NCBI GenBank assembly: GCA_935421135.1
Contig: OW285193.1
Span: 9,418,496-9,482,495 of the forward strand
Direction of reading: 5' to 3'
DNA length: 64,000 nucleotides
Source: Bugulina stolonifera
Taxonomy: Eukaryota; Bryozoa; Gymnolaemata; Cheilostomatida; Bugulidae
Position numbers and translations under genes: made by a program. This document shows positions 24,840 to 40,000 of the stretch, one piece after another. Within the stretch, counting starts at the first letter, position 1. Every line of letters begins with the position of its first letter. The notes beneath the pieces are model-generated. The model made no database searches. It worked only from the letters and a program-made list of their open reading frames with translations, and was not told the DNA's origin.

Positions 24840-27800
24840 GTTTCTCACGGTCTATTTATAATAGTAGCCACCTACAAGAGTACGCTAAAGTAAATATACA
24901 TGTAGGGGAATATCTACTGAGTCAGTTATCGGTTGGATAGAAACGTTGAACAGAATTTGAGTTCAATTACCAAATAATATAAAAATTGTTTCCGAATTTG
25001 CAGAAAAAATACTCCCTTGAATTATTGGTGAAACCGAGGCTTTCGCCTTTTTATACTATTTAAAGGCTATTTATTGATGAATAACTTCACCATGATGAAA
25101 ATCATTCTGTGCAAAAGTAATAGGCTATTCAATTGTAAGTGAAAAGCTCCTGCACACAGTACATAACTACATATGTTCATGAGTTTAACATACAAATGTA
25201 ATTAATCTAATACAATAGCACTACTCCGAACATAACAGAAAATCAGGACGTAGTAATCGAAAATCTAGACTAAAATATCACTAACTAACAAACACTTCTG
25301 ACTCCAAGGGCTACCACTCACAACGTTTACAACTCACAATGGCTATCCACTATTCATCTATGTCATAGTCAAAGTAAAATATTCATGCTAATCATGTTAT
25401 TATTCTACTGATATTCATATTGATTAAATTATTCATATTTTATTTGACTATTGGACTAACTATTAATATAAATAATTATAGTTGTTATAATGATTTAAGT
25501 TCTCATTAATAATTTTAAATTAATTTTTAATCAAAACAGATGAGACTATCTAGTAAGCAACTAACCTTACCAACTCTTACTTTAGGAATCTGAGTGAAAT
25601 TAAAATTTACTTCAAAATAAAATAATTTTTAAAAATATTATAATTATTGATGTAATAAAATATTATTATGGCTCACAAGCATTGGTAAAACAAGGAGTAA
25701 AAGTAGAAGGGTGTCCTTGGTTGGTAGCAGTAAATCTAACTACAACTGTGAGTTAGTTACTGTAATCAAGGAAGGAATAAGTAGTGCTCCTTGCTGTAAT
25801 TACATGTTCATGTAATCAGTAATGTTGATCGGTCCTGGTGATTTGCACTTGCAGTCTCGCACCTCTCAGTGTAGGACCTGGTACTTCACTTGTAGCTTGA
25901 TAAATTCTTAGAACAACGGCTCAAAGTGCTATTACTATTAGAGTATTACTTACTAACTATAACTGTGCTATCTAGACGAATTCTTTGCATAATAACAATG
26001 TTATTATTACATTATAACTACCAACCTTGTTATTGCCATCTTGAAATACCGGATGTTAAAAAGTCGCCCAGGATATAGCAAAGACCTTCTATTGCATTTG
26101 TCAGTAGTTTCATACTTTTATGGCGTAAAATCTCCGATCGGTTAAGTGCTGCGAAAGCAGCTTATTTAAAAAGAGAAGACAACTTCAACCTAAGCCAAAT
26201 TATGTATTATTGCAAGCTTCAGGTTCCATGGACAATGTAGTGAATGTACATATTATTATACACAACACAAGCACTTCGTGCTTGGTCTGCGAAGCAAGTC
26301 TCTCTGCAATATTTGCTCACTTCGGCTTGAAATTTGCACATTCTTCATAAAGCCCTTTGAGCATGGTCTGCAAAGCAAGTCTTACTGCAGTATTTGCTCG
26401 CTTCGCTCACATGTAATCATGACTCTTGATTGTGAAGGCATCTTGCAGTGACTCCATAAGGAGTTGCGTTTCCTTGCATTAGGGAGACAACTCCAAGTTC
26501 ATGGCCCAAGTTTCAACACCAATATAGCGGGTGGGTGGGTCAGGTACCCACCACACCCCAGGTGGGGGTCGAGGGTCTAAGGCTACAGACCCGCCCCAGC
26601 AAGGATACCATGGGACCCGGTCCCTAGGTCCTATAGCACCACCCGGAGCCGAGATTCAGACTGGCAGCATGTAACATATATAATTCGCGGGTCCAGGAGG
26701 GTTCCCCACTGCTGGCATACATGTAGCTCTAGTACCAACACTTATTCGGCTAGTGGGGTGGGTCAAGTACCCACCCCACATTGGGTAGGGTCCGAGGGCC
26801 TAAGGCTAGGGACCCACCCCGGCAGCTATGTCGGTGGACCTGACAACAAGGTCCTAGCACCACCCAGAGCTGAGATCCTGACCGGCAGCATTGTAAAATA
26901 TATAAATAGTCTCTATTTGTGACCGCGATTCTGATTGGAGGACGACAGACCGCAGACTGACGATCGTTTTGTCTTTAGTTACATGACAAGCACTTCGTGC
27001 TTGGTCTGCGATGCAAGTCTCACTGCAAATAGTTGCTTGATTTGCTTGCGTGTAATGATGGCTTGTCGTCATGCATGTGCATGACCTCTGGCGGCGCATG
27101 CACTTTGCAAGGATTTCATGAGTTGTTTCCATGCATTAGAGAGACAATTCCAAGGCCATAGCCCAAGTTCCAACACCAATATAGCGGGTGGGGTGAGTCA
27201 GGTACCCACCCTGCCCTGGGTGGGGGCAGAGCCTAAGAATACGTCTACGCCTTGACAAGCCCCAGTCAGGGATTGGTATTTTTATGGATTTGAAACAAAT
27301 CTCTGACAGCTCAAAAATAATTTCCTTGCTAAAAATACGTTATTAGTATTGTGGTGTTGTGCTTACTCCACCCAAAAGTAGAAACAAATGCAAATCATTA
27401 CTTTCTTACCTGAGAATAATAGTGGGAAGTAGAACCAGTAAGTCTTTTAAATGATGGTTTTATTTGAAAGAATACTTAGTACACATCATGGGTCTAGAAA
27501 TGTGAGCACAGAAATTATAGTTGTAAAGTGTATATACTAATTACTCATTGCATAGTAAAATATTCAAGTAATATAATATAGACAATTAGAAACACAGTGA
27601 AAGGTGTGTAATCGACAATGGGTAAAAATAAATCACAGTATTTTATAGGATTGAATATAATTTTGCCCAACTAATTATATAATAAACATAGTATATAGAG
27701 GAATGTACGTGTTTATACACTGCTGAAAAATTAGTATATAGCATGAAACTAGTAGTAATAAAAGACCTAAAACAGTGAGATTCTACCAAACATTAATGGA

Positions 27801-28076
27801 TATAACATAGCAAATATATTTTGGATAGAAAGACTATAAAAACACTACAAAATATTTACATTAAGATTTTTGTAGGAATTAAATATCCAAAATAGTTAGT
27901 GGTGATATGTAACGGTTATCACTGGTAGATATAACCAGTATTGATAGTAAATGTATAAATATCCACACCTGGTCATCAAGGAAAACAAATACTGTAAGTT
28001 ATATAGATGACTACATAGACATAATATACAGTGTAGCGTACTTGTAGATCACCTGCCCTGTTAGTATAGTGCTGTG
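24840..28076. other. Intergenic, 5' side of A to 3' side of B
   Basis: 24,840-25,640 is the 5' flank of paralogue A, homologous to the flank of B, and should hold the promoter. 25,640-26,260 is AT-rich single-copy DNA. 26,265-27,285 holds GC-rich tandem repeats. 27,490-28,076 is the 3' flank of paralogue B. No exon is convincing on either strand. Confidence 0.55.
26265..27285. repeat. GC-rich tandem repeat block
   Basis: Starts at a palindromic AAGCACTTCGTGCTT motif that recurs at about 26,985. Two diverged units are present: about 720 bp, then a partial copy of about 295 bp. Inside the first, a segment of about 190 bp with GGGTGGGTCAGGTACCCACC is itself repeated (about 26,525-26,690 and 26,750-26,890). 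The GC content is far above the surroundings. It is probably a non-coding satellite-like or SINE-cluster repeat. Confidence 0.75.
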
Positions 28077-31000
28077 TTATTCACTCTTGCTGTTGTTGCT
28101 GTTGTGATAAGGCCACTCAATTCTAAAGATAGAAATTAACTGACTGAATGCTATGATATTATGTCAATCTTGGGCGTTGCAACCAGAGTTCATCATCATC
28201 ATCATCATCATTAAATATTACTACTGCATAGTGTATGTACATAAACATTGTTAACAGATAAATGTCATAATCTGTATTATTTAATACCTTACTATTTAAG
28301 TCTAGGGTTAAAGATACTCGACTTTGTTTTTAACTTTCCACTTTTCAGAACATAAAAAGTTGACACCACATGTTATCATAAGGATTATTTACTACACAAC
28401 AATACATTCGTGCCTGTCTAATCTGTACTACTGTATAATACAGAGTTAGAATGTTGATACAGGGCCTGAGGCTAACAAATGTTGGCAGAGAGGCAAAACA
28501 TATAAAGGAAGAGAAGATGAGTGCGATCATGTACAAATATAATGAGTACTAACAAGCGAGGGATAGACCAGTAATTACTATTAAGTAAAACCAAACTGCC
28601 AGACTGCCTGTAGATAGACTGCCGATAACCAAACTAGTGACCAATTGCAGTATATTCTTTTCAACTATAATTAATAGAAGCAGGAAAAGGTGGTACCTGA
28701 TTCTGTTTTCTTTCATTGATGAATCTACTCTAAATTTTCTTTCCCTCAACGAGGTGAGATATCGCAAAGCGTACTCCTCTAGTTCAAGCCACTGTTCATC
28801 TGAGGTGAACTCTTTCAGGTTCCCTGGATGTTTAGTTTCAGACACATGGCTAGCAAAACTGTTCCGCACACAATCTACAGCAGATTGCATCAAATATGTT
28901 TGACTGGTGATATTGTATCTTGTACATTGCACATAGTAACACATAGGCATATTTGTACATGTATATCCCAACCAATGGTAAGTACTTCATAAGTGTTAAA
29001 CAATGTGCATGCATAGTGTTATGGTAGGCCTATTCTAAAGCATAGCTACATGTACACGCTTATATACTACACAAGTGAGTAAAACATTGGAGTGACTGAT
29101 TATATAACGATACCTGCATTAGACAAAGCTGAATCAGATTGAGTAGGGTGAGTATCCTCTTGAGGGACATCTATACCAACAGTAGTTGACCCTCCAATAG
29201 CCTGTGTAGAGTGAGATGCAGGGTCCACCTTGTACTCATCTAATTGGTAAAAATGATGGACAATGCAAGCCAACAAATTTGGCAGCTGGCTGGCAGGAAT
29301 TCGCATGAGATTGCTGGTCATCTCCTGCATCTGCAACAACAATATCAAAAATAACTGACACAAGCATCCAATTGGAGCGATGGTAGCACACTAGCAACCA
29401 ATCGGATCAATTGTAACAAACTAGCATCCAATCAGAGCAATTGCAACACACTATATGTCCATGTAGCATCCAACCAGATCGATTGTGGCACACTAAGATT
29501 CAAACAAAGACAAATGGTCCACTAACCAGATGAGTTGCATCAACATAATCTAGACACAGGATGAATTGCTCTGGCTCTGTATTGTTCACATCAAGAGCGA
29601 CCAGTTCAATCTACAGTGTAGTAATCTGCAGATCAGAATTGCATTGCATACCAGAGATGCATTTTTTTAAATTGATACTTACTTTTGCAAGATAAAGGGT
29701 AACACAATTATACCTATTCTGCATGTAACAATTGGTGCAGAAATAGTATAATAATTGTATGTTTACTATTGCACAACACCAGATAGGGAGGCTATATTTA
29801 CCATAAAAGTTCATATCATAGTGCAGCAGACTAATGTCAAGTTGCCCAACACTTCAAGGGACTAAAAGCCCTTTCAGACTGCCGTTTATACTAACTACTT
29901 GCAAACTAACTACTTGCGATGAGCGGGCAATGCTAACCACAACTATATTATATAGCGCCACGCTCCAGTGAGCGGTAGGGGTCAACGAGTTCAACAAGCT
30001 GAACTTTAAACCCCATCGCTTACTGACATGTGTCTGCTATAGTATAGTACTAGCCAACTACATTGCGGTTAGCGGCCGCCATTGAGCGACCAAGTGGAAT
30101 GTGAAAGCAACATTATACAATATAGCCAGAAATAGGACGTTACTCACCGTCACAGGATTCTTAACAACCTGGTAGTAGAGAATGGATGGATAAACTTCCT
30201 TTGCATCACGTCGTACCATAGAGCCTGAGTGTAGGATATCATGGATGTTATGATCATACACCAGTGTAAACTTCGAAGAGTCACTGCTGCTATTGGTCAG
30301 TAGGCCTAAGGAATCAACAAAATTCTTTTAAACTTATTAAATAGGCTGGAACTCCACATTCTAAATTGTAAGTCAACATAACCCATTTTGGAAACAAAGA
30401 ACGGTCATGAGTAATTTAGGAGTAGATGAAAATCATTATATACTGTCTATTCTCATACGCAATCTCCGTGGACTTGTTCATAGGCATGCACAGTTATGAC
30501 AAATAATCTCGTACATGTATTTAGAGTGAATTAATTATATACATGCATCTTGGTATGACTTACGAATCTGACTGTTTGTCTTTTCGTTGCCCCAGAGCTT
30601 CTCTTTGATGAGTTGGACTACGTTCTTGTACGTAGCCTTCTCATTGAAGTGTATCTACACCACATCCTTCCCTACAACCATGTTACAGTAACAATGCATT
30701 CATAGTTTGGGAGACAGATTTGTACACTATATTAATTTGTTAAGATTTCTATGTTTTCCATTATGTAATGCTTTAACTTCGCGTGAATTTTGAAACTTCA
30801 AAGATATTGGAAATTTACACATCTATATGCCATAGGTGCATTCGGATACATTACGTGTTACTTCTAATAATTATTGATCAAAATTGCTTCCAATAAAGTA
30901 ACTAAGAAGTAAATAAGTGGCACAAAAACAGTGCTATAATAAACTTTTGGCTCAATATAACACCTTCATCATATGGAAACACACGGTGGTAAACGCCTCC

Positions 31001-34000
31001 CTCATTATAGTACGCCAGTATCAACTGATCACCGGGATTTACAACCCTCAATGAAACATTGACTGACGAGTTGAATTGCTCATGATTTGGGTATGTGTGC
31101 TCCTCGTGTTTCTTAAGACATTCTCCATCAATAAAAGCGCCATAGCATTCTGTTTCAATACGGTCTTTTATACGATCACAGATTTTGCATCCTGCTTTGG
31201 AGCATTCACTTAAGGCACCTCTCATTAGCATACAGAACCAGTAAGTGATTTCACTGTTGTCACAGTTAGGCATCGTGAATGTCTGTGTTTCTTGCCAAGG
31301 ATTCACCACTACATGAGGTGGACGTTCCTTATATCCACTCTGATTGCGAGTTTTACTCCATTTCACCAACTTAGATGTTGTAACATCCTCCTTTTCACTG
31401 GCGTGGCAGTGGTCTGTGACCCACACTATCTCACTAGAAACACGTAGAGAATTTGAGTAGATAGTGGTGGATGCAATATTATTTTAATACAGCATGAAAT
31501 AGTTAAAATATTTACCCTTATTAACAATTTAACCCATTAGTGAAGAATACAGAGAAAGTTGAACTGTCATAGGCTACAAGGCAATAGCATATTATTATTC
31601 AGGTAATGAGTTTTTAAAATTTTATTATGTCCGTATATATATGCTTATGCCACGAGAGTAGATAACTCACACACATGCTCCTTGGCATGTTTCATTGGCT
31701 GGACATTTACGGATGGGTGTGAGAAGTTCTGTTACGTCCTCCTGAGTAATAATGCACTTCTGTTGATCAAGAGTTCCGTCATCTTTGATGGCAATAAAAG
31801 GCATCCAGCTGCCGAGGGGGATTTCATACTTTTCCCTACCTCCATGACCAGAGTAGAATATGTAGATACAGAAGTCAGAGTCATTGACACAGGAATCGCT
31901 GAACTTGTGACATCCTGTCGCAGGGTCCCACCATCTGCAGTGTATCATATCTACCATCTCGTCGCAAGCATCTTTCAGGCACTCCTTAGCTGTCTTTCCT
32001 TCAGCATACAGAGGCTTGTGAACAATATTTCCTTTCCTGCAACACAACGCAAAACAATAAAATTTAGCTTAGAGAATTATTCAATGACCACCTGTAGAAG
32101 TTGAAATACGGCCACGCTAGCCAAGGAAAACGAAAAGCCCAGAAATTCAAAACCAATTAGTGAGCAAAAGTCGCATTGTGTGAAGTTGTGCCCTCCTTGT
32201 AGACATTCTACCTCGCATTAGTAATTGTTCAGGACCTTTGCATCCACAGTCACAGGCTTTAGTATTTGCAGTGAAATATGAATCATACAATAATTACTAT
32301 TATTTAATATTAACAGTTATATTTAAACCAGTGTATTATTTCATAATTTTATATTACACAATTTTTGATTGTCAAAGTTTGACTAAAATACTCATTGCTG
32401 AGTGAGATTCTTGAGTAATACTCATAATTTCGAGACTGGTATGTGTGATTAGAATAGACTCAACCCTCGTCCTCCATTTACTGTTGCATTGGAAACGTTG
32501 GTACCCAAAAACTTATAAAACACAATTTTCATACTGAGTTGAAAATTTGAGATACCAAAATAGGCACAAGGTAGTATAGAAACTTACGGCATGCCACAAA
32601 TAAGGCGATGTGTCAAGACATTTGCCAACATCTCTGCATCGTTTGCAAACAGCTCCCTTCTGTCAGGGTTCATGAAATGTTCACCATACATAATGAGAGC
32701 ATAGCTTGACTTGTGGCCTACAAATACATCACAAAAAGTATAAAATAGTTTTATAACTTTTATAGCATACATATGTTCCTCAAAAAATAAATAATAACAT
32801 CTGTACTACTTTTCAGCAAGATTATACAAAAGCTGATTCTGCATAGTGTTGTAAACGCTGCCTTGCTTTGTCAGCCTTGCAGTATTTGTCACACAATAGT
32901 CAGGTTAGTGTTCTCCCACTCCTACTTAGTCACATGGTGTATTTCACTGTTGATATTAACACAGTCATAGAAATGATGGCAACAGGCTGTTCTGTGCATT
33001 AAACTAATTGAATTAAAGCTGTTTACATAGATAGAGGGCCCAATAGAAACACATTTTCAAATATTTTTTCATGAAATGTAAGAAATGATTGCAAGATTTT
33101 GCATTCTTTGTATGTTTCTTGTAGTAGGTACTAGGATTTTGTTTACTTAAAAAAAGAATTTCATCATTGCTTATTACAGTGCTCCAATCTACACTTGGTA
33201 GGCAAATATTTTCTGCTATAGAACAGTATAAAACAATTTACACCCACATTGTGCCAGATATAACGTCAACGCAAATGCTACAACCACTTCAATAAATAAC
33301 AAACCTATGATGGTACTGGTTGTGCCATGACCTACAGAACCTCTTGGTCCGTATCCTCTGGGACAGAACAACCGTTCTCCATTAACATAACAGCGAGCAC
33401 AATAGGTAAGGTTACAGTCTTTATCACATTTAGAGGCTCGTATATTAATCTCCGCCTTCTTATACGAATTCCTTTTATATGATCTTGTCGGGATGGGAAC
33501 TGAAATATTACAAGTTACCATAAAACTTGGAAATGGAGTCAAATAATCATCAATTACTATACCTATATTGGATGGAACATACACGTACATTAGAAATGTA
33601 ATTGTGAATACATATTCTACGCTAAGCAACAGCAGAGTGAAGCTATAGTAAATGAATAAGTACACGAACCAGTTGGTCGAAGCATACAGGATTGACACAA
33701 GACAGGAATGTAGTTGGATTCAGTGGAGTTTACATTTTCAGCCAGAACCTCCTGATATGTGGAATCTTTACTACCGGAATGGTCAAACATGCACTACAGA
33801 TAAGAAAATGAATCCGTGTAGAACACATCACCAACGTAAGTAGATAAAACAATGTCTGCATGTAGCAATCAACCAAGAATGTACTCTTTTGAAGTTTTAT
33901 GTTCATGAACTTTACATTTGTCATTTACAGGTGTTGCATATAAATAGTGACAATTAGTATATTTAAGAGTTGTCCACTCTTGTGCACTTAAGAGAATGTA

Positions 34001-37000
34001 ACTCCTCACTAAAATTGATTGGCTGACTGTAGACAGGACAGGTATATATAGGAGAGGAGTACCTACACAGCAGAGTAGTCTCAGTAGAGAGATAGATAGA
34101 CAGATACCTAGAGTAGTCTCAGTAGAGAGATAGATAGACAGATACCTAGAGTAGACTGTGAAAATGAGGCATGGAGAGACAGCAGTATAGACTGTCGACA
34201 TACCTGTAGATAAGTCACACAGTGACAAGAGTGGACGACTACATAGACGTTACACATATATATTATACAGATGTATAAGCTAGTAGAAAACACGAAAATG
34301 GAAGAAAAACTACAAAATAGAAAACCAAATAAAAACCAATAAAACACTAAAACAAAAACACTAAAAACTAAACTAAACTACAATAGTGTGGAGCGTGTAG
34401 AGTGTAGGTGGATCGTAGGCTACCCAGTAACTCATATCAATGCGTACTAAGGAGTAAGGATACATGCGGAACAACTATCTCGTTGTAGACCTTGGAATAG
34501 AGTCGACACCGCTACATCCTAGACAACCGAACCATAACCTACGCCACACAGCTTACTACATTGGAGATCAAGGTGCTGACAAAAGGACCTACAGACAGCG
34601 TACTACTACTACATACTACGTACAGCTGGTGAGTCCTAAGTACTTTGGCTCCAATTAAATGTTATAACTGACAATACCAAAACCCCCAATTTTAGTTATA
34701 ACACAGGCTTTATTAATATAAATAACATAAGATTATAACTTGTTTTCAATATAGATATTCACAATTTGCCCATCATGTTTGCCTGTAATCCATTCAGCCA
34801 ATGTCCAAGCATCAAGTAACAAGCTACTTATAGTTCCAAGATTACTCATTGCTGTCTGCAGCACACAATCCAAGAATAGGGAGCAAATACTTTATGCCCA
34901 CAAATAGAAAGGGGTCAGCAGAAAAGGCAAACAATAGGCACTTTCACATGAACATTAAGGGTCAAATGCTAAAACTGGGGTAATTACGGCAGATTTATTG
35001 AAAATGTCACCTGGCTGTGCTCAGTAAGTTTTCTGAGATTAAAACTTCCAAGTTGAAATCCAGTAGTTTTGTTGCTGAATTAAAATTACGTCGTTATGCA
35101 TGACCTTACTCTGCAGTATTTGGCAACGTATGTAATTTTCAACGAGAACATAACTCCTAATAAATAGATCAATGATGAGCTGTCAATCAGTATTATTAAT
35201 TGCTGCATGCGTGTTGGATTTATTTTGGATGTCCCCATTCAGGGGAAGACATCTATGAACAAGATCCGATAGTGCCTAATACTATGATGTAGATCATAGA
35301 ATATTCAATGTAGAGTATAGAATATTCAATGAATAGCATAAAGTATTTAATACTTTATGCACAAGGATAAATAGAATTAGTAAGGTATTATGGTGTAGAC
35401 TGTAGATAATCATATACACATAATTCTCTCTGCTACATATAGCTAGAATAATATTTACCAACAAGCGAATAGTTTGCACACACAGAGGGTATTCAAAATG
35501 GTAAGAGCAGTTTTCCAGATCATAGTTATACTCCACATGTCTCTCCTCAGTCAGCACTCTTCGTACATCGACACATGACTTGGCAATATCTGTACAAAAA
35601 ACAATAAGACAAGTATTTAGTACAGCTACCAATAAGAAAGCAGCGACAAATTTCTGTGTGGTTGATTACGTACTTGGATGTGAACCTGGGTGAACATAAT
35701 TCTATTATGCCAACTTAGACATGCATGTTCTTATACTCGAAACAAGAAAGTTATTAGAGGTAGTAACTAGTAATTTCCTAGTACATATGTATATATTCGT
35801 ATTATAGAGCGTGTACCCAATAAGCAAAGTATCGATGACCCCAAAAAGAATATCAACATACTGACCGATATACTTGATGTAGTGGTTAGCAATAGCACTG
35901 CCATCCTCAAACTGACTGTTGTCAACAATATTCTGTAGCTCTGTACAGAAGTCATCAAAGAATTTAACCTTCTCATAGGACAGCTGTTTGTCTTTCAAAT
36001 CACCTGGTTGCAAAGGGTGGCCCAGTACCAGTCCTAATACTTCCAACATGTCTGCAAGTGATAAACATACACAGTTAGAGGTTAGACAGCAAACAACACT
36101 GTGTTGGGGAAATGTCAGTCCAAGCCAAAAAAACTGTCATTGAAGGGTAACAAGACAGGGAGGTGATAGAATAGACTTACACACGCCAAAAGAAAACCAA
36201 TCGTGTTTTTTCAGGTACTGATACATCTTGTAAGGTCTTGTAAGGTTTGGGTCATTACTCCATGGGCCGGGGTGGTGGTAGTACTTAGCAGTCTACAAGA
36301 GAAGATAACTACCATGTACATCATGTCAACCAGTCAATATATACACCAGGAATAGTATTGAGATAAAATGGGTTAATGACATATGACATTAACCTCAAAC
36401 TGGTACTAAACATAGATAGGCATGCACAGATAGGTGCGCAAACTGCGAACAATTTTCATTACATTCCAATTTGAAAATAAATAATGTAGTCATTCCCCTT
36501 TTCAACAAAATAAAACATTTGTTCTAGAATAATCACAAGCATTTAATATGATTCTACAGTGAAATAGCAACATAATTGCCGTATTATGAGTTACAGTGAG
36601 TAATAGGAGTTACCCCCCCTTGGCTTATTAGAAGTAGGTAATCAATTACTAGTAGTCGGCTGGTAAAACAAAAATATTCACTGATTTCAGTCTCTTGGTA
36701 TCACACGAGAGTTCTCTCTGTCATGTGAGGAAAAATGATCATTGCCTTGCTCTTGTGACTATCAATTCATCAGACATGTATATTATACATGTATGTTAAC
36801 CACAGAACGTGTCTACTACAGAGTACTCTACATTAGAAGTAATCGTACCAGTGGAAACCTCTGATTAGTCACCGACAGCTGTACATCCAGGCTTTCATAC
36901 CCGTAGGATCCACGTGTGTTCCTGGTAACCTTGAGCTTAGCTTGACCGTAAACTGGTCCTCGTTTCTTTCTAATGACCATAGGTATGCATACATTGTCCA

Positions 37001-40000
37001 TACAGAGATCTCTGTGATAGTACATAGGTCTACAACAGGACAACCAATGGGCTACATCACTAGAAGGTTTATGAGACAATAACTATAATGTACCATTTCA
37101 AGATACAATTCATAATATAAAAGATATAATTCATAATATAAAAGATGTAATTCATAATATAAAAGATGTCATTCATAATATAAAATATGTAATTCATAAT
37201 ATAAAATATGTAATTCATAATATGAAAGATGTAATTCATAATATACAATGTAAAAGATGTAATCCACAAGCTATTTCAACCTAGCATATGGTTGTAGACA
37301 TCATACAATTAGAACAAAATTCACTAGCACTGTATAATAGTAAGTATATACCTGACGTTAGGAACAGGAGTATGAAGACCGTCCAGTGCTGCGGCTATAG
37401 ACATGAACGATAATCTCATAGCCTGTTTCTTCACATTATCAGATCCAGTACTTGACTTCTTGATAAAATCTCTAAGCGACACCAGTTTAGGGTGCATCAC
37501 GTATCTAAACAAGAATATGGCAGAGTAATTCATAGTTGGAGTAATTGGAGTAAGTCACTAGTCGGAGTAAATCACTATTCAGAGTAAGTCGCTAGTCGGA
37601 GTAAGTCACTAGTGACTAGTTGGCTGTGACAAGCGACTAGTAGGAAAATATTGAAGAACCTTCACATCTCAGATTGGTTGAATGGTTGTACTACACTTAT
37701 TGCATAGCCTACAAACCTATTCAGACCCTAGCCTTGATATGTGCACAGATTTTATCAAATCATGACACGTCTCAATTTATGGCCAGATTGGAATAATAAC
37801 AACCAGGCCATTACTGGAACATCAGTGGGACAGTCAGTTGAGACATAGAGGCTGAGTTAATGATCAACTAAATATTATTAATAAGAAAGGATTCCTAACA
37901 AGTGACAGTGATAGTAGTGAGATACAGTTAGTGATAGATTAGAATAGAAAGCGTGCATCTCACATGATACCAATGAACAGTTAATAACTTCCTTGTCATA
38001 AACAGGGACTGTTAGAACCAATGATAACAGCCTAGGCTTACATGTGGTTATGATAGTGCTGGGCGGTTTTGATTTGCATGTGCATTCAGTTTTTTTGCAG
38101 ATTTTTCTAAAAAACTGAATAAAACCGAAGTTGTCTTCTCACCCTCGGTTTAATTCAGTTTTTTTAATTCATTAAAAAACACCGAATCGAACCGGAAATT
38201 AAAAACTCAATATTGGAGTTGTCACACCCTGCTTTTAAGCTGTAATGGCGGCCATTTTTAATTTTCTCTAATAAATTGCAATTATTAAAATATGCCAATC
38301 ATCTATAATAAAATAGAAGTATAACAACTGGAATTCAGTGAAACTAAAGTAAATCATCTCTGGGTGACAATGATGGCTGTAGCTAAGTATTTATTCAAAG
38401 GATGCCATCGAATTATACAGATTGAAAGATGCATAACATAAATTCACGTGTTCGGAGTTTCAGCCATTACCGGAAATGGCCGCCGTTTTTATTTTGTTCA
38501 ATAATTTGCAATAATTAAATATTAATTATTAATAACAATATGCAAGCTTGACTACCAGAATCAAATGAAAACTACAGTAAACCCTTACTGGGTGACATTG
38601 ATGGCTGCAGCTAAGTCTGTATTCCAAGGATGGCATCGAATTATAAGGATTAAAAGAAGCACTAAAATGGCAGCCATTTTCATTTAGTTTAATTATTAAA
38701 TATTTATTATTTATAATAATATATATGCAATCGTAACTGCTATAAAGGAGTGAAACTACAATAAATAACCACTGGGTGATAATATTATGGCTGCAGCTAA
38801 ATCTAATTTCCAAGGATGGCATCGAATTATAAGGATTGAAAGAAGCATAACATGAATTCACGTGTTTTCAACGCCAGCCATTATTGAAAGTGGGTGCGCT
38901 AAGAGGCCAGGCGCGGTTTGACTTTTAAAACCGAATAAAACCGCACCACCGCATTCGGTGTCGGTTAACATTTTAAATTTTGGCAGTTTTTGAACCGAAT
39001 GAAAAAAACCGGAAAAAACTGAATGACACCGAAACACCGCCCAGCACTAGGTTATGACTACAAGTTTGCAACATGTAGGTAAGGAAACTATAGTACAGCA
39101 ACAACAAGGAAACACACTGATTATGTGTATTATTACCTTTACATTGAGCTATTGAATACAGTTCATAAAAGATGAATACAGAACCCAGGCAAACAGTAGG
39201 CTAGTAATATTCATATTCATAGCCCAACATGAGTCAATACTACCATGTAGATGAGACAAATACAGTATAGGAAAAACCTGCAACTCAGTGAGTCAGTTGG
39301 AATATGGGAAAAACTGTTAAATCAATAACAGATCTAATTGTGTATAAACGGGTATCTACAAATGTATTAGATAAAGTTATTCAAGATCTGACATGAACTT
39401 GGTAAATTAAGATTTACCTGTTGATAAACGTACCCGGTGTTACTTCTCTGTTCATACGCAGCAGCCCAGACTGGTACCACAAACATGCTGTGCATATTCT
39501 TAGTGTAGATACTGGCGACCTGTAACATAACCCATTCTTGGAGTTATCCACATATGACAGCTAATAAGGAACAAGCTAGATGGTGCAGTGGTGGACTTAC
39601 TCATCAGTAGACCCTAAGTCCCTGCACATGGAAGATGAGGTTATGTTGCTCATATAAGCTACAGCTTCTGAGGTTCTTGAAATATGACAGCTAAATCCCC
39701 AACAGTAACAAAAACTATGTAGCTAAAATATGTCTGCTGGGCATACATTTGGTGAGACGGGTACAATAGAAAACCTGTGCCCATAACAGTGGAACATAAG
39801 CTGAAGATTAACTGGCCTAGCAAATGTAGTATAACATAGGGAAGGCACTACATTAGATACTAGCCATTAACTTCACTCAATGTGGGTTATATACCCAGAC
39901 TAACAATAGAGAAGGTAAACATGTAACAGGAGATAATAATTAGCAATCATTTGGAATATTTATACATACTACATACCCGGTTATAATGTACAAAATCCTC

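Larger units (their letters stand above)
12650..25640. repeat. Segmental duplication, copy 1 (contains paralogue A)
   Basis: Exons, introns and flanks from about 12,650 to 25,640 correspond collinearly to about 27,490-48,505. The right edge is visible in shared sequence near 25,440-25,640 and 48,290-48,505 (for example ATCTGAGTGAAATTAAAATT). Copy 1 has none of the four large insertions of copy 2. It carries about 190 bp near 17,710-17,905 that copy 2 lacks. Confidence 0.9.
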
